From Pseudopithomyces maydicus (lineage: Eukaryota > Ascomycota > Dothideomycetes > Pleosporales > Didymosphaeriaceae): 64,000 nucleotides of DNA. The stretch spans positions 434,001-498,000 of the forward strand of contig JANTUC010000018.1 in the NCBI GenBank assembly GCA_026873275.1, in the 5' to 3' direction. The notes beneath the pieces were generated by a model. It searched no databases. It was given only the letters and a program-made list of their open reading frames with translations, and had not been told where the DNA came from. The first letter of the stretch is position 1, and every line of letters starts with the position of its first letter. Position numbers and translations under genes: made by a program. Positions 10,840 through 22,226 of the stretch are shown here, piece by piece.

Positions 10840-12557
10840 ATGCCTTTCATCGAGAATCCTCAAAACCCCGGTGACCTTCCAGTCGTCCCATTATGGATTA
10901 ACGGTGCCGTTCATCCTACGTCTGAAAAAGATGATCTTTTTCCCGTCGTCTCCTCTATCCAGAACAAGCCAATCCACTATGCCGTTTCAGCCACACCAGA
11001 AACTGCGGTCCTGGCAGTAGAAGCTGCCGCAGCAGCTCTCACCAGATGGCGGAAGACGACACCGTCACATAGACGTGCACTTTTGCTGAAGGCTGCATCC
11101 GTACTAGAGAGCAAAGGGGAAGAGGTGATGCGAACACAAATGGCGGAAACAAGCTGTCCAGAGGCTTTTGCAAGGTTCAATATCGGATGCACAGCATGGA
11201 TGAGGGAAATCGCTGCTGCAACCAGTCAGTTGAAGGGGACGGTGGCTCAGAGTTTGGGCGAAGCGAACGGGGAAGATGGCGGGGGCCTAATCTCGTCGTG
11301 AGAGAGCCTATCGGCGTAGTCTTGATCATCCCTCCGTAAGTATCCAGGCGGCGTTTTGTCAGCAAGACACACTATGAGGAATCAGCATTAACGAGGTTAG
11401 ATGGAACGGTGCTGTAATTCTGCCTGTTAGAGCAATTAGCATGGCGCTAGGTAAGCTTGGAACATCCATCTCACCTAAGTATTTACTAAGTCTACCCGGA
11501 ACACAAGCGGCTGGCTGTAGCATCGTCGTAAAGGCGTCTGAGTTGTGTCCACGAACGCACCATCTGCTCCTCGAAACATTCGAAGAAGCAGGTATCCCGC
11601 CTGGTGTCATAAATATGATCCAAGCCAAACGCGAAGACGCTGCTGCTGTCACTGAAGCAATTGTAGCACATAAAGCCATTCGAAAGGTCGATTTCATTGG
11701 GAGTGCGGCTGTAGGTAGTAAGATTGGTCAGCTCTGTGCTAAATATCTCAAGCCTGTCCTGATGGAGCTTGGTGGAAAGGGCCCTGCTGTGGTCCTCCAA
11801 GACGCAGATCTTGAGAAAGCTGCAAGGCTTTGCGCGATGGGTGGTGAGTAATTTATCTCTGTGCATCAGCAAATGAATCATCAGCTAATTGATTTAGCTG
11901 TCGTGGATCACGGCCAGCTCTGCTTCTCTACTGAACGCATTATAGTCCATCGCGGTGTATATGACGATTTTGTCAAGTACCTCACTACCGCATTCTCAAA
12001 CACACCTCCAGCCGGCGATGCTGTTACCAGACAATCTGCGAAGGTAAATCTTCTCTATACACACTACCTAGCTACATGCTAACTAAGCACAGCATGCATA
12101 TGATGTCCTCTCAGATGCGCAAGACAAAGGTGCCACCTTTCTGGCTGGTGGCCTTCAATATCTCAGCGAAACAAGTCTCAAGCCTACACTTGTCACCAAC
12201 GTGTCAAGGAACGCACGGATATTTGATGAGGAGACCTTTGGTCCGTCTGCATCCGTATACATGGCAGAAGACGATGACGATGCAGTCGAGAAAGCAAACG
12301 ACTCGGCTTATGGGTTGAATGCGGCAGTGCATAGCCGAAGCTGGGAGCATGCTTTCGAAATTGCGAAACGGTTAGAATATGGCCAGGTGCATATCAATAA
12401 TGTGACTTGTACAGACACCCCTACTGTGTCGATTCAAGGAGTAAAGGGATCTGGATGGGGAAGCTCAAACTCTATCTGGGGTATCGAAGAGTTCACTGTG
12501 CAAAAGTCTATTTATTTCCATCCAACAGGAGGGCTGGGTATGTTCGAGAAGCATTGA
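10840..12557 (+). CDS. NAD(P)-dependent aldehyde dehydrogenase, salicylaldehyde/vanillin type, with one frameshift
   Basis: Starts MPFIENPQNPG at 10840. Five exons: 10840-11335, 11401-11450, 11508-11843, 11898-12043 and 12093-12557, with introns of 49-65 nt. Family landmarks appear in order: the PPWNGAV loop, KASE, a nucleotide-binding FIGSAAVGSKIG stretch, the active-site glutamate in MELGGKGP, the catalytic cysteine in HGQLCFSTER, and EETFGPS. It would oxidise an aldehyde, probably aromatic, to the acid. Within exon 1 the frame breaks at a run of five G (11281-11285): upstream reads EANGED, downstream reads NLVVREPIGV in another frame. One extra G restores continuity. Everything else is intact, so sequencing error is likelier than a dead gene. 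The substrate cannot be fixed from sequence. Confidence 0.85.
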
Positions 12558-12659
12558 GAACACAGAAGCTTTTTACACAGCTAATGTCATTAAAACCACT
12601 CTCAAAACGGTATCATGCAATAAGAAGAAGTGAATTCGCCGGCTCAGTAGCAAAGCGCA

Positions 12660-13657
12660 CTATACAACAGCGTGGAGTCCCTCTTCGTCGAAAGTATAGC
12701 GCACGGTCGCCTTTATGTTGTTTACCTCGCATCGCCATCCTGGATACTGAGTACAGTTAGCATTGGTATTACTTGTATTTGTAGCTGGCTGTAGATGTCG
12801 GAATAGATGGAGTAATTACTCACTTTAGCCCTTGCCCATACGAACATTGAATCGCCCTCTTTCAATGCGTCTAGGAAGCCCTCCCCACTGCCTGAACCCT
12901 CGTTTCCTTCAGTGCGATCAGAAGCCCAGATCACTTGATAATTGCAATTCTCCCGCTCGCAGACCTTGTTGCCTTGCAGGTACCACGCTAGAGGAGGTTC
13001 GCCGCCCTGCGCTCCAATTGCAGCTTGCTCAGGGCGCTCATCAACAAGCTTGCCATAACCCCCGGTCGTTAAATGGTCCTGTACCGCATGGAGGCCATCG
13101 TACTGGTCAATATTGCCAAGCTGATTTACGCTTGTAGACGGTGAACTGGGTCTGAATATGGACACCTCAAGCCAGGATGATGTGTTGTAAGTGCCTCTTG
13201 TGTTCTCACTCGTCCAGCCTTGATCCTTGCTGGCGAAGTCAAATTTGATCTCCTTGACCCTGGGCGTCACATGCGGTCCAGAGATCCGGCGTATCGTATC
13301 AACACTTAAGATCTCAGCTCGGAGGCAGGTCTGCGCGCTGTTTGCTGAGCCCATGTATGCAGTCGCTAATACGGCGCGACTGCCACTTGCGAACGTAATA
13401 ACCGGTTCGTACTTAGCATAAGCAAGTATTTCGAGGACAAGTTCAGTAGGTAGCTTGAGAGACTTGAGCATCGCACGCGCGATGCATATGTCTGCATAGG
13501 AGGGGGTATAGTCCGCATTACTGTTATTGGAAGCTAAAGTAGAATTGAAGAGGCTTTGTCGTGGCTGGTTCCTCTGAGGACTGTGAGAATCTGAACCGTC
13601 CCCGGAGCCGGTCAAGTATTCGAATCCAGCAGTAACAAGGTTGAGTAAGTTGTTCAT
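12660..13657 (-). CDS. F-box-like fungal protein of unknown function
   Basis: Exons 12824-13657 and 12660-12746 are joined over a 77-nt intron (GTGAGT donor, CTCAG acceptor) and give 306 residues beginning MNNLLNLV. Around residue 70 a short LPTELVLEILAYAKYEP segment resembles a truncated F-box or the first helix of F-box-like proteins. A VKEIKFDFASKDQGW stretch with following aromatic residues is a pattern I know from fungal proteins of undefined function. The second exon supplies a conserved-looking ending (WRCEVNNIKATVRYTF), which supports the splice. The role is unknown; an SCF link would be speculation. The gene converges on the aldehyde dehydrogenase with 102 bp between stop codons. Confidence 0.65.
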
Positions 13658-14636
13658 GTTGGCCAAGCTCGTGTATTATAGGTATTGTTATCGCGAAATG
13701 GAGTTCATGGCGAAGGAGCGTAGGGTGTAAGCAGCCAGTGACGTAGACTAACACTGTGATGATAGCGGGCTGTTCTAACTATATGCAGCTTAGCGTAGTC
13801 ACAGCCACTCTGGTGCGCTCTTGCCACTCGCGCTGTGTCCTCGCTTTTTCCAACATTCCATGTCTAACACTACTGTGACATATTCGTGTGAGACGAGTCA
13901 GTCTTTAACAATCAATGCTCTTATTACTTGGACCCCCTCCCAAAGTACTGGTATATCGATCCTTTCGGCCGCTCCAAGTGAACATCAACTGAACCTATAA
14001 TTCTACATTGACAGTGCCATTCCATGCATGCCGTAATGTGTTAGAGCTTTCTATTCAAAGATAGTGGTATCCGAGTAAGCCTTCGTGCCCCAAGTATACT
14101 TGCGTTTCAGCCAAAGATTTTATATTGTTCGCTTGTTCTGTATAGAAAGCAGAAGCCTTCTACGAAGCCCTGTAATCTTCACTTGATTAAGAGTCTCTCA
14201 TATTTCCTTACTGCATAAAATTTTTAACATGCACCGTATCTTCAAGAGGCATACATTAAGCCTTCCTCTTATTACCGTGTACGGAACATCGGCAGAGACC
14301 ACTATATTGAATGTCCATTCACGTTCCATCGCTTACAAAAGAATCATCTTGGCCCTGCAGAACTAGAGCCGGATAAATACGCCAACACGTTTTTTTACAG
14401 CAATGCCACTTCGATTTTCTGTACGGGTCGCGGCAATTAGGTTTACTCGCCCCCATAAGGCTGAACCTTACAGGCCAGCCCTTCAAGATTGGCTGGTCCA
14501 CTTCCCGGACCGTACGCGGGAACATTCATCGGTATAAGCAATGCGGTGTAACCTTGAAACCCCGCAAGAATGCGGTACACCTCCGAATAAAAGAAGGTGA
14601 TCCTTGCTCTCAAAACCATCCCAGGGCGATTCCATC
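13658..14636. other. Intergenic, between divergent genes
   Basis: About 980 bp, AT-rich in the middle, with stops in all frames. I see nothing beyond promoter space for the two flanking genes. Confidence 0.6.
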
Positions 14637-16081
14637 ATGTTCCGAGCAGATATTTATGTTGTCGGATGCTTATTACTCTTTTGCGATATTCCGGTGCGAG
14701 CGAAAATAAATGAGCGCGATTTCCATGCAGCGAATACCCTAGTCAGAGATGTCGTAATCGTTGGAGGTGGTGCATCGGGAACATACGCTGCCGTGCGACT
14801 CCGCGAAGATCTCAACACCAGCATTGTCGTCGTGGAACCAAAAAATCGTCTGGGTGGGCATGTAGACACATATACTGTGCCGGAAACCAACACGACCCTT
14901 GAGTTTGGTGTACAATCTTATATGAGATACGGCCCAGCTGTTGGGTTCTTCGAACGCTTTGGTGTCGAACTGGGCAGATTCGCATCTAATGTCCTAAAGC
15001 CCCTTAACGTCGACGTCCAAACAGGCGAAATACTCAACTATACAGCGGCACCATCAACCGAAGTGTCTGCTGGACTCAAGAAATGGCAAGAATTTGTGGA
15101 GAAGTATGATAATTTAGTTGAACCTGGCTATTGGAATTTCCCTCCCCCGGCAGGATACCCGAAGAATTCCTTACGCCATTCGGGGAGTTTGCGAGACAAA
15201 ATGGCATTGAAGCGGCTGTGCCTCGAATTGTGGTGATCTCAGGTGTGGGCATAGGAAACTTGCAAACCATTCCTACACTGCACGTGATTCAGGCCTTCGG
15301 GGCACAGACTGCAGCAGGTGTAGCGAATGGATTTGCGAAGCCAGTGGTATCCAACAGTCTCTTGTATCAGCGGGCATACGATCTACTCAAAGAAGATGTG
15401 TTCCTCAACTCTGTTATCAAAGAAACAGAAAGGGACTCCTCGGGTGTTCGGTTAGTCATACAATCCGACGGCAAGACCAAAACGCTTGTGAAGGCCAAAC
15501 AGATACTTTGGACGCCATTTCCTAGCCAGGAGAATCTCAAAACCTTCGATCAAGATAAGAAAGAACGAGCCATTTTTCAGCCCTGGGTTCCAGAGTGGGA
15601 TTATGTCGGCGTAGCTGAGATCCCATGCATACCGGAAAACTACTCCGTCACATATCTCCCACGAGCGGTCTCGCCATCCAACCATCTCGCCTTCCGTGAT
15701 TATCCTTACAGTCTAAGCCTCGGTACTACTGGTCCCCCTGGCCTCAATCTGTTTCGCGTAATGCTGGGAGCCAACTTTTCTGTATCATACAAAGAGGCAG
15801 AGACGATGGTGTCAAACAATGTGCAAAAGTTGATCGAAGCTGGGACATTGAATTATACAGGCAAATGCGAGGTCAATGTCAAGGCGCTATCGTCCCACAA
15901 TGGTGTTCTCTGGCCTCGAGGAAGTGATATAATCCGAAAGGGTTTTGTACAGAATCTTTATAGCTTACAAGGTTATCGGAGTACCTGGTGGACCGGAAGA
16001 AGTTGGTGTGGCGAGTATTCAAGCAACGTGTGGACGTTTACGGACACCGTGCTTGACAGAATGCTGAAAACCGTGAATTAA
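14637..16081 (+). CDS. Secreted FAD-dependent oxidoreductase (amine oxidase-like), with one frameshift
   Basis: Starts MFRADIYVV at 14637 with a signal peptide to about residue 22. A Rossmann dinucleotide-binding site follows (VVIVGGGASG, then VVEPKNRLGGHVDT), typical of NAD(P)-binding-8/amine-oxidase flavoproteins; fungal homologues are often labelled beta-cyclopiazonate dehydrogenase-like. The C-terminal half ends with GYRSTWWTGRSW and a W/F-rich segment close to the FAD site. The frame is broken at a run of five C (15144-15148): the first part ends WNFPPP and the second continues IPEEFLTPFGEF in another frame. One extra C joins them, giving about 481 residues. No introns are visible. The substrate is unknown. 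Confidence 0.8.
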
Positions 16082-16185
16082 GGCAGAATTATCAGTCAAA
16101 ACGCGTGGGAATTATATAACCAGATAGATAGTATAAAATGAAGTGGATGTTGTATATCTGGGTTCTTAATAAGCTTGCGAATGGA

Positions 16186-16920
16186 CTATTCGGTGTACAT
16201 AGGCATTATTCTTCCTCTCCTTGTCTTTCGTATGACAGGTACTGTAGCCAAATCATCGGTGATCGCCTCTTTTATCGGTTCGGGTATTTTCTTTTCGCCT
16301 CTAGCTTTGCGCATCTGGGCTTGGCTTTGCGTCCGCTTTTGTGGCATCGGTGTCTCTCCCCTGGCCAGCATCTCGACGTCCGCTTGGATCCTTTTTTCGC
16401 GGCCAGAGGCTGTCTTGAGATTATTCAATCTGAAGTATATCCGCCAACGATTGCCTTTGTTCAACCCTTCCCATGCTTCTTTGGCGGCCGGCACTTTCTC
16501 CAAGGCCGCAAGAAAATCAAGCGGCATCTCGGTACTTCCCGAACCCGAGTATGCAGAAGCCCATCGCCCATTTGCCTTTGCTCGTTCGACAGCAGCACAG
16601 CCTGCAGGCTGCATGCGCATTTCTCTTTCTAGTCGCTCCACGTAACTGACATTGCGTTTCGACCAAAGGCTATCTGCTTTCCGCGGGCAGAATCGATACA
16701 AATGGTTACTCTCATCCAATCTACGACCGCCGCTATCAATCCATCCGAAGCACAATGCTTCGTCCAGAGCTTCTTCGTAGCGTAGAGTTGTTTGAGCCCC
16801 TTTTGCTCCCTTCTTGATTGTCGCAAGCATTACACCCTCTGAATTAGCGCCTTCTCGCGCGAGCCAGAGTTTCCAAGCGGCGGTATCAGCGAGCCGCAGA
16901 ATGGGCAGATCTTTTGGCAT
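16186..16920 (-). CDS. YdeI/OmpD-associated family protein
   Basis: A single exon of 244 codons from ATG 16920 (MPKDLPILRLAD). An in-frame ATG at 16989 would add 23 hydrophobic and basic residues without family resemblance, so I prefer the inner start. The sequence matches the YdeI/OmpD-associated family: an N-terminal W-rich region, LCFGWIDSGGRRLDE, RKADSLWSKRN, and a C-terminal basic tail with EPIKEAI and RRGRIMP. Bacterial members are linked to bacteriocin and peptide resistance; fungal members are uncharacterised. It converges on the FAD oxidoreductase with 104 bp between stops. A distant bacterial origin is possible, but such genes are widespread in fungi. Confidence 0.8.
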   Translation of the reverse strand: MPKDLPILRLADTAAWKLWLAREGANSEGVMLATIKKGAKGAQTTLRYEEALDEALCFGWIDSGGRRLDESNHLYRFCPRKADSLWSKRNVSYVERLEREMRMQPAGCAAVERAKANGRWASAYSGSGSTEMPLDFLAALEKVPAAKEAWEGLNKGNRWRIYFRLNNLKTASGREKRIQADVEMLARGETPMPQKRTQSQAQMRKARGEKKIPEPIKEAITDDLATVPVIRKTRRGRIMPMYTE

Positions 16921-17541
16921 AACGACGATTTGTTGGCGTCGATAATTGAGATGGATAACGAGGAGAAAGTCAAAGCATTGAAAGTGCATCCTGCCTGTCC
17001 TGATCAGGGAAGACGTGCCGCGCCACTTTCTTGGCTGTCACCTGGAGCGACCTTCTCTATACATTGCACAGAGTAGCTCTAGAAGAATGATTTTCTTTAA
17101 TTATTTGTCTGATCAGAACGCCGGGCATGAGTTCTTTTCAATACATTATTTTCCTCGAATCTCAACGATAATGTATAAGCTATGCCATTCAGAAATACAT
17201 GTACGTCTAAGATTTGTATGGCCCTTTCCACACTCAGAATAATCCCAATTTCACTCTCTTGGAAGCAGATCAACATCCAGAGGTTTATTGGTGACTTCAG
17301 CACCTCAGAAGAGGCGACGTGGCGGGACTGCATACGAAATGGTTGCCTAACATCTGAACCCCGTTCTCGCCAAGAGTAAGATACGACACACCTCCCAATA
17401 AAACCACTGTTCATACAAACGATCCATCGGTTAAGAAACTAGTACCTCTAATTAGACCTTTATATCATAGATTTAGTATAAACTACGACTTCGGCACGCC
17501 TCGGTCAATACATTGACCGCTTACTCGAATCAACCACCGAT
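16921..17541. other. Intergenic, divergent promoter
   Basis: About 620 bp between the YdeI-family gene and the orphan membrane protein. No supported gene; the 105-codon minus-strand frame at 17097-17414 has no family features. Confidence 0.55.
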
Positions 17542-18540
17542 ATGATTACCAACACCAAAGTCCTCTTGATAGCTGTCCCTATTGTACTTGCACTTAACGG
17601 TCATCGCCACCGTTCTTTTTCTCTGCATTCTAGCGACGTAACCACCAGAGTCATTCAGTACAACGCCCTGCATCTACTATCAACATGCACTCTGTTCATC
17701 ATCTCTGTGTCCACTCTACTAGATTGGTTCCACATGCACCAAAACCTACAACCTCTTTCAGGCTTCATTCTATGTCCGTATGCATATGGAGGTCCGAATT
17801 ACCGGGCGTGTGCATTGGGTATCGTAAAGTTTGAGTTCGAGCCGAAATTCGATATGCTTCTTCTGGCCTGCTTTGGTACATGGGCCTCCCTGAGGGAAGC
17901 GCAGGTTCTCTCGCCCGTAAGTTTGTGTGAAGACCCTCCGCCTCTGGCAGCTTTATTAATTACATACATTGACGCACTGTTAGCCCGATCCGCTCAACCT
18001 GCGATCTATCCTAAAGCACCCGCTCATACATGCCTCGCTCATGGGGCTTTTTTCAGTTGAAAAAGCGTGGGAGGATATTCGTGATGTGAATCATGGATCT
18101 GGGTGGTCTTCAACGAGGACCTACTTTGCGGGGGATGCCAGGAACTATTATCAGAGTAGCACTAATACTGAACTTAAAAGATGCACCCCAGAAGTAGGCA
18201 CTTGTCACGTTCTTAGGTGGCATGGGCTCGATGGTCGTGAATACCCAACGATCGATTTTGCATGCGAGCGGGCGGTAGGTTCTGCTTGATTATCTAGATA
18301 GAGCAACCACTGACAGGTGAATTCTAGGTCCGATTGCGATGGCTCGCCCTTGGGAGTTTAGTGTGTTCATTTGGCTTAATGGTTATTCGCTTGATGGTAA
18401 TCATGAGAGTGAGAATGCTGAAGGGCCCACAGTGGAATTGGGCTCTCGATACTACAGAAGATGTTTCACATTCTAAGGACGAGGATTTTGTTTTTGTGCA
18501 ACCATTGGTTGACGATAATAAAGTCCAATCCCGAGAGTAA
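17542..18540 (+). CDS. Orphan multi-pass membrane protein
   Basis: Three exons (17542-17916, 17984-18274, 18328-18540) link three open frames through introns of 67 and 53 nt, both phase 0 with GTAAGT or GTAGGT donors and TAG acceptors, giving 292 residues. Three clean frame-preserving junctions are unlikely by chance. Hydrophobic segments lie near residues 5-20, 42-62, 102-117 and 226-248. The loop between the third and fourth carries SVEKAWEDIRDVNHGSGWS and two CxxxxxxC-like cysteines, and the C-terminal tail is acidic. I do not recognise a family. The N-terminal segment could be a signal anchor. The annotation rests on splice logic and hydropathy only. Confidence 0.6.
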
Positions 18541-18621
18541 TGGTATTGTAGAAGGGGCTGGGGTATGCAAATTATACAGTAGTCTAAACCTGACGACAGC
18601 ATCTCTGTACACTTTCCTCAC

Positions 18622-21523
18622 TCAGTATCTCTCAATCAGCCAAACCCTTCTCTCTGCCTCTGGCATTTCTGCCAACATTTTCTGTTCGCTCTCTTTCATG
18701 AGCAAGTAATCCCGCACAAACCCTTCCGCAAGCGCCTCTCTCAATTCCGTATCCATGGAAAGCGCGTGCGCAGCCTCTGCAAAATTTATTGGTAGCTTAT
18801 GCTCAATCCCATACGCCGCCCTACCAGCTTCATCCAACTGCGAAGGATTATAGGGGACGTCTTTCTGTACAAATTCAACAAGGTTACTCCTGAGACCGAG
18901 AATCCCAGCTGCGAGGATAGCAGAAACGGCGAAATACATATTTGCAAAGCCGTCCAGACATCGAATCTCCCATCGGCCCTGATTCACCCGTCGAAGTGGT
19001 ACCTCGCGATTTTGTGTCCCCCACGCCACCCACGTTCCCCCGGTCCAAGAGTCATCGGCCACGCGGCCGTAGCTGACTTCCTCGGGCATTGTGAAAGCGC
19101 AGATGGCAGGCAAATGATTCAAGACACCACCTACAAAGAATTGGAGGTCTCTATCTGGTGGGTCTAGTGATATATGTGCATGTGCTGCTGTGCCTATACC
19201 CGGGAAGGGTTTGGGATGGAGTGTAGCTCTCATGTCGTAAAGAGCTGCTATCTGTGCGACAACTTGCCTGGCCTGAATTAAGCAGTCGACAGCTGTCAAA
19301 AGCGGCTGCGGTGCCAGGACGAATTCATACTGTCCCTGGCCTGCCTCAGAGTGGAATTGCTGGACCTCGATTCCAATCTCCGATAGAGAAGTCGCTATCT
19401 CCGTCAAGAAAGGAATTTGAAGCCACTGTTCAGGTGTCAAGGTCCCCCAGGCGTGTGTTCGGGTTGATGGCAAGTAAGGTCCAGCTATGGGATCAGGACT
19501 GCGTTTTAGGAAAGTGACTTCAATCTCGAAACCGCAGAGAAACTTGACTATTTACAATTCTGTGAGCAGAGGCCTACAAACATCATTTCGTGGGGGCAAC
19601 TTACTTCCGTGATTGTATTGAAGATCATTGATCAGCAATTCCATATTCGCTCGTGGACACTCACGAATTGGGCTTCCATTTTCATCGCGCCAGAAAGACA
19701 TGACAGTGGCAGAAGGAATTGGGTCTCTCTTATGCGTTCGCCGAAGTGTTCGCAAGTCAGGTTCAACATATATCTGTCCAATAGGATTCATAACAGGCGT
19801 TGAACTATCGTTTTGAAGTGTCCCTGTGTTACCTTGGGAAATACCAATCCTACTTCCAGAGCGCATCATACGATCAAATTCCTTAATTGGGACGATTCTT
19901 ACACGCATAGTTGCCATGTAATCAAGCCACTGGACGTATACAAACTTGATTTCAGAGTTCTGCTGCATGAACATATCAAAAAGTTGTACATCGTAAACTT
20001 GAGGCTCTCTTGGAGGAGGAGGAAATGGAGGAGGCTCGACTTCTGTAGAAGGGGCTCCAGGATATGCCGGTTGTGGCGGTACTGTAGGAGGCTGACCCCT
20101 CATGTCTGGAATCGGTGTTATCGGGATACCAGTTGGCTGACTCTGCGACCCTACAACCGGCTTGATATTGTACGCCAGGGCCTTGGGAGGTGTTGCGTAG
20201 TCGTCAAACACTGTTTCATATCTCAAGTTGTAAAGAAGATTCGAATTGTTGAACAGAATGTCCTTTGTCATTGCAATGGCTTGATGCGGTGTGATATCCT
20301 GTTTCTCGATATACTCAATCAAAAGCTATCACAGTTAGCCAATTCACCACAAGAGAATAACAATATGATGAGGTTCTTACATCAAGCCATACTTCTCGAA
20401 ACTGTAGATTGGCCAACCAGAACGTCTCTGGCAGGTAATGACCATCGCTACTGTAGAGTAGCTTGCTACCAGGAACAATCTCCAGTGCTTGTCGCAATAT
20501 AGTTTTCTGGCCGTCTCTACTCACCATCGGAAAGACCTCGCCGACATCTAAGTAGACATTTTTGTACACAGTGGTGAGATACCCCGCATCTCGTGTATAC
20601 GGGTATGCGGAATGAAGCAGTACAAAAGGAACATTGGTATAATTTTCGATCAGCGGTTGCAAATAGGCGGGGTTCGATTTCAAAAGGTCTATATCGTTAT
20701 CGCCAAGACCAGTGTGTAGCTGCAAAGGTTTCGACATAGCGTCATTGTACGGTACTCTTTCAGACAGGATCTCGAGGGTTCGTAAAACGAGATAATCATT
20801 GAGTGGTTTTCGTTCGATCCGGAACTTTCTCTTCCGAACACATCGCTCGACATAACGCTCGAATGGAAGCCCCACGTCCCGTGCAGCTCGCTCATAATCA
20901 GGTTCGATGTCTAAACCAGTTCTATAACAAATCACTGTCTTGAAGCCAGCAACTTCGGGGTCCTGAATTGCTTCTTGTATCTCCCGCTCGAATTCTTCTG
21001 TCAGGGTCACCCACGTGTTCGTGAAAAAGCTTGCATCGTCGAGCTCGTCAATGGTGATACCAGTGAGCATGCTCTCCATGAGACGTTCGGCCACAGTCTC
21101 AATCCGCACAATGCGCTTGCTCGGTGCTTTCGTATAGCGATCATGCCAATGATACGGAAGGACCTTGTCTTGGGTAGAGAGACCGTCATCAATCAGGACG
21201 GCGTGTACCCCTCGAAAACATTGCTGGTTCAATCGTTCCGGGTCCGACCTCAGCCATTCCGTACGTTGTGCAAGCAACTCTTCCCAGTTCGCTTCATCGG
21301 GGCATTCATAGAGTTGACGTAGTTGTCGTGCTGCTCTAAGGTGGGGAAGAGACTTGAAAGCGTCTCTCAGAGCACGGCCTTGTGCTTCAGATGTAACCGA
21401 CTCAACTGGGATTGTGTCGACCAGGGCAGGCTGAATAATGTTATGTGCATGGTTATCGATAATCGGAAAATTGTTTACAACGTGACGCAGATTTTCGATA
21501 GTGGGTTTAGGAGGAGCATCCAT
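18622..21523 (-). CDS. FluG-like protein: amidohydrolase fused to type I-like glutamine synthetase
   Basis: Exons 20381-21523, 19605-20325 and 18622-19547, with introns of 55 and 57 nt, encode 929 residues. The N-terminal half is an amidohydrolase-2 domain: the metal-binding HxH in IIDNHAHN (His25, His27), LHTGLGDND, LLHSAYP and YSSDGH. The C-terminal half is glutamine-synthetase-like: GFEIEV, GQGQYEF, AHAHISLD, NREVPLR and RWEIRCLDGFANMY. In Aspergillus nidulans FluG has this architecture and is needed for an extracellular signal that starts sporulation; paralogues exist, so orthology is uncertain. Unusual here is a proline-rich insert (about residues 444-490) between the two catalytic parts. 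The last exon stops 82 bp from the convergent membrane-protein gene. Confidence 0.88.
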
Positions 21524-22226
21524 CTTCCCAGCATCCAGCCAGCAACCGTAGATTTAGGGTACCAGATTGAACTGTCGTGGAATATTGGAAGTGTTTCAAA
21601 ACTTTCGCGTGTCTTCGGATGGTCTGAGTGATAGTAATTGATGCAAGAAGGTTCGGCAATATTCGTAGGTCTGCTGCTTATAGATGCTGCACATGCACTC
21701 ATCGATTCTAGCCTTTGTAAGCGTACATATTCGGTCACCCGACCAAATCACGACAACCAGGCACCCACCAAAGTGGGTGTCGTCAGCCTCGTTCAGACAC
21801 ACATACGTTGAAAAGAGACTTTGATCAATCTTGAGACAAAACGTTGCCTAAAATGAAGAACAGGGTCCGTCTTCTTCTTTGAGCTTGGGCTCGTAACGTT
21901 TGTGACGTGGAGAGGCGCGGAAACGTCGGCGAGAGATACCACCAGCAAGACTCTCAAAACGACTATTGGTGCCGATTTTGAATAGGCTGAACGTTCGGAC
22001 GATGATATAACCTGATTAAGCCACGCAGTTGCTATTTTGTTTCATGACCAGCTTCCTCGCCATGCGATGTAGGAAATCGTAAAGCGGGGGCGGCAGGCTG
22101 CTTAGCTGTTTTGGGTCGTAGCGCTTCACGATCCGTACAACAGCACTAAGGAAGGGTCGATCAGCATTACAGGGAGGGATCAACCAAGCAGACAAATACG
22201 AAAACACTGGGCAATAGCATTGATAG
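21524..22226. other. Intergenic between the FluG-like and UstYa-like genes
   Basis: About 700 bp. No gene is supported. It would carry the FluG-like promoter and the 3' end of the UstYa-like transcript, since both genes lie on the minus strand. Confidence 0.55.

Noticed and set aside
11281..11400. An extra intron explaining the aldehyde dehydrogenase frame change
   Set aside because: No GT donor and AG acceptor pair of plausible length fits between EANGED and NLVVREP; a one-base run-length error fits perfectly.
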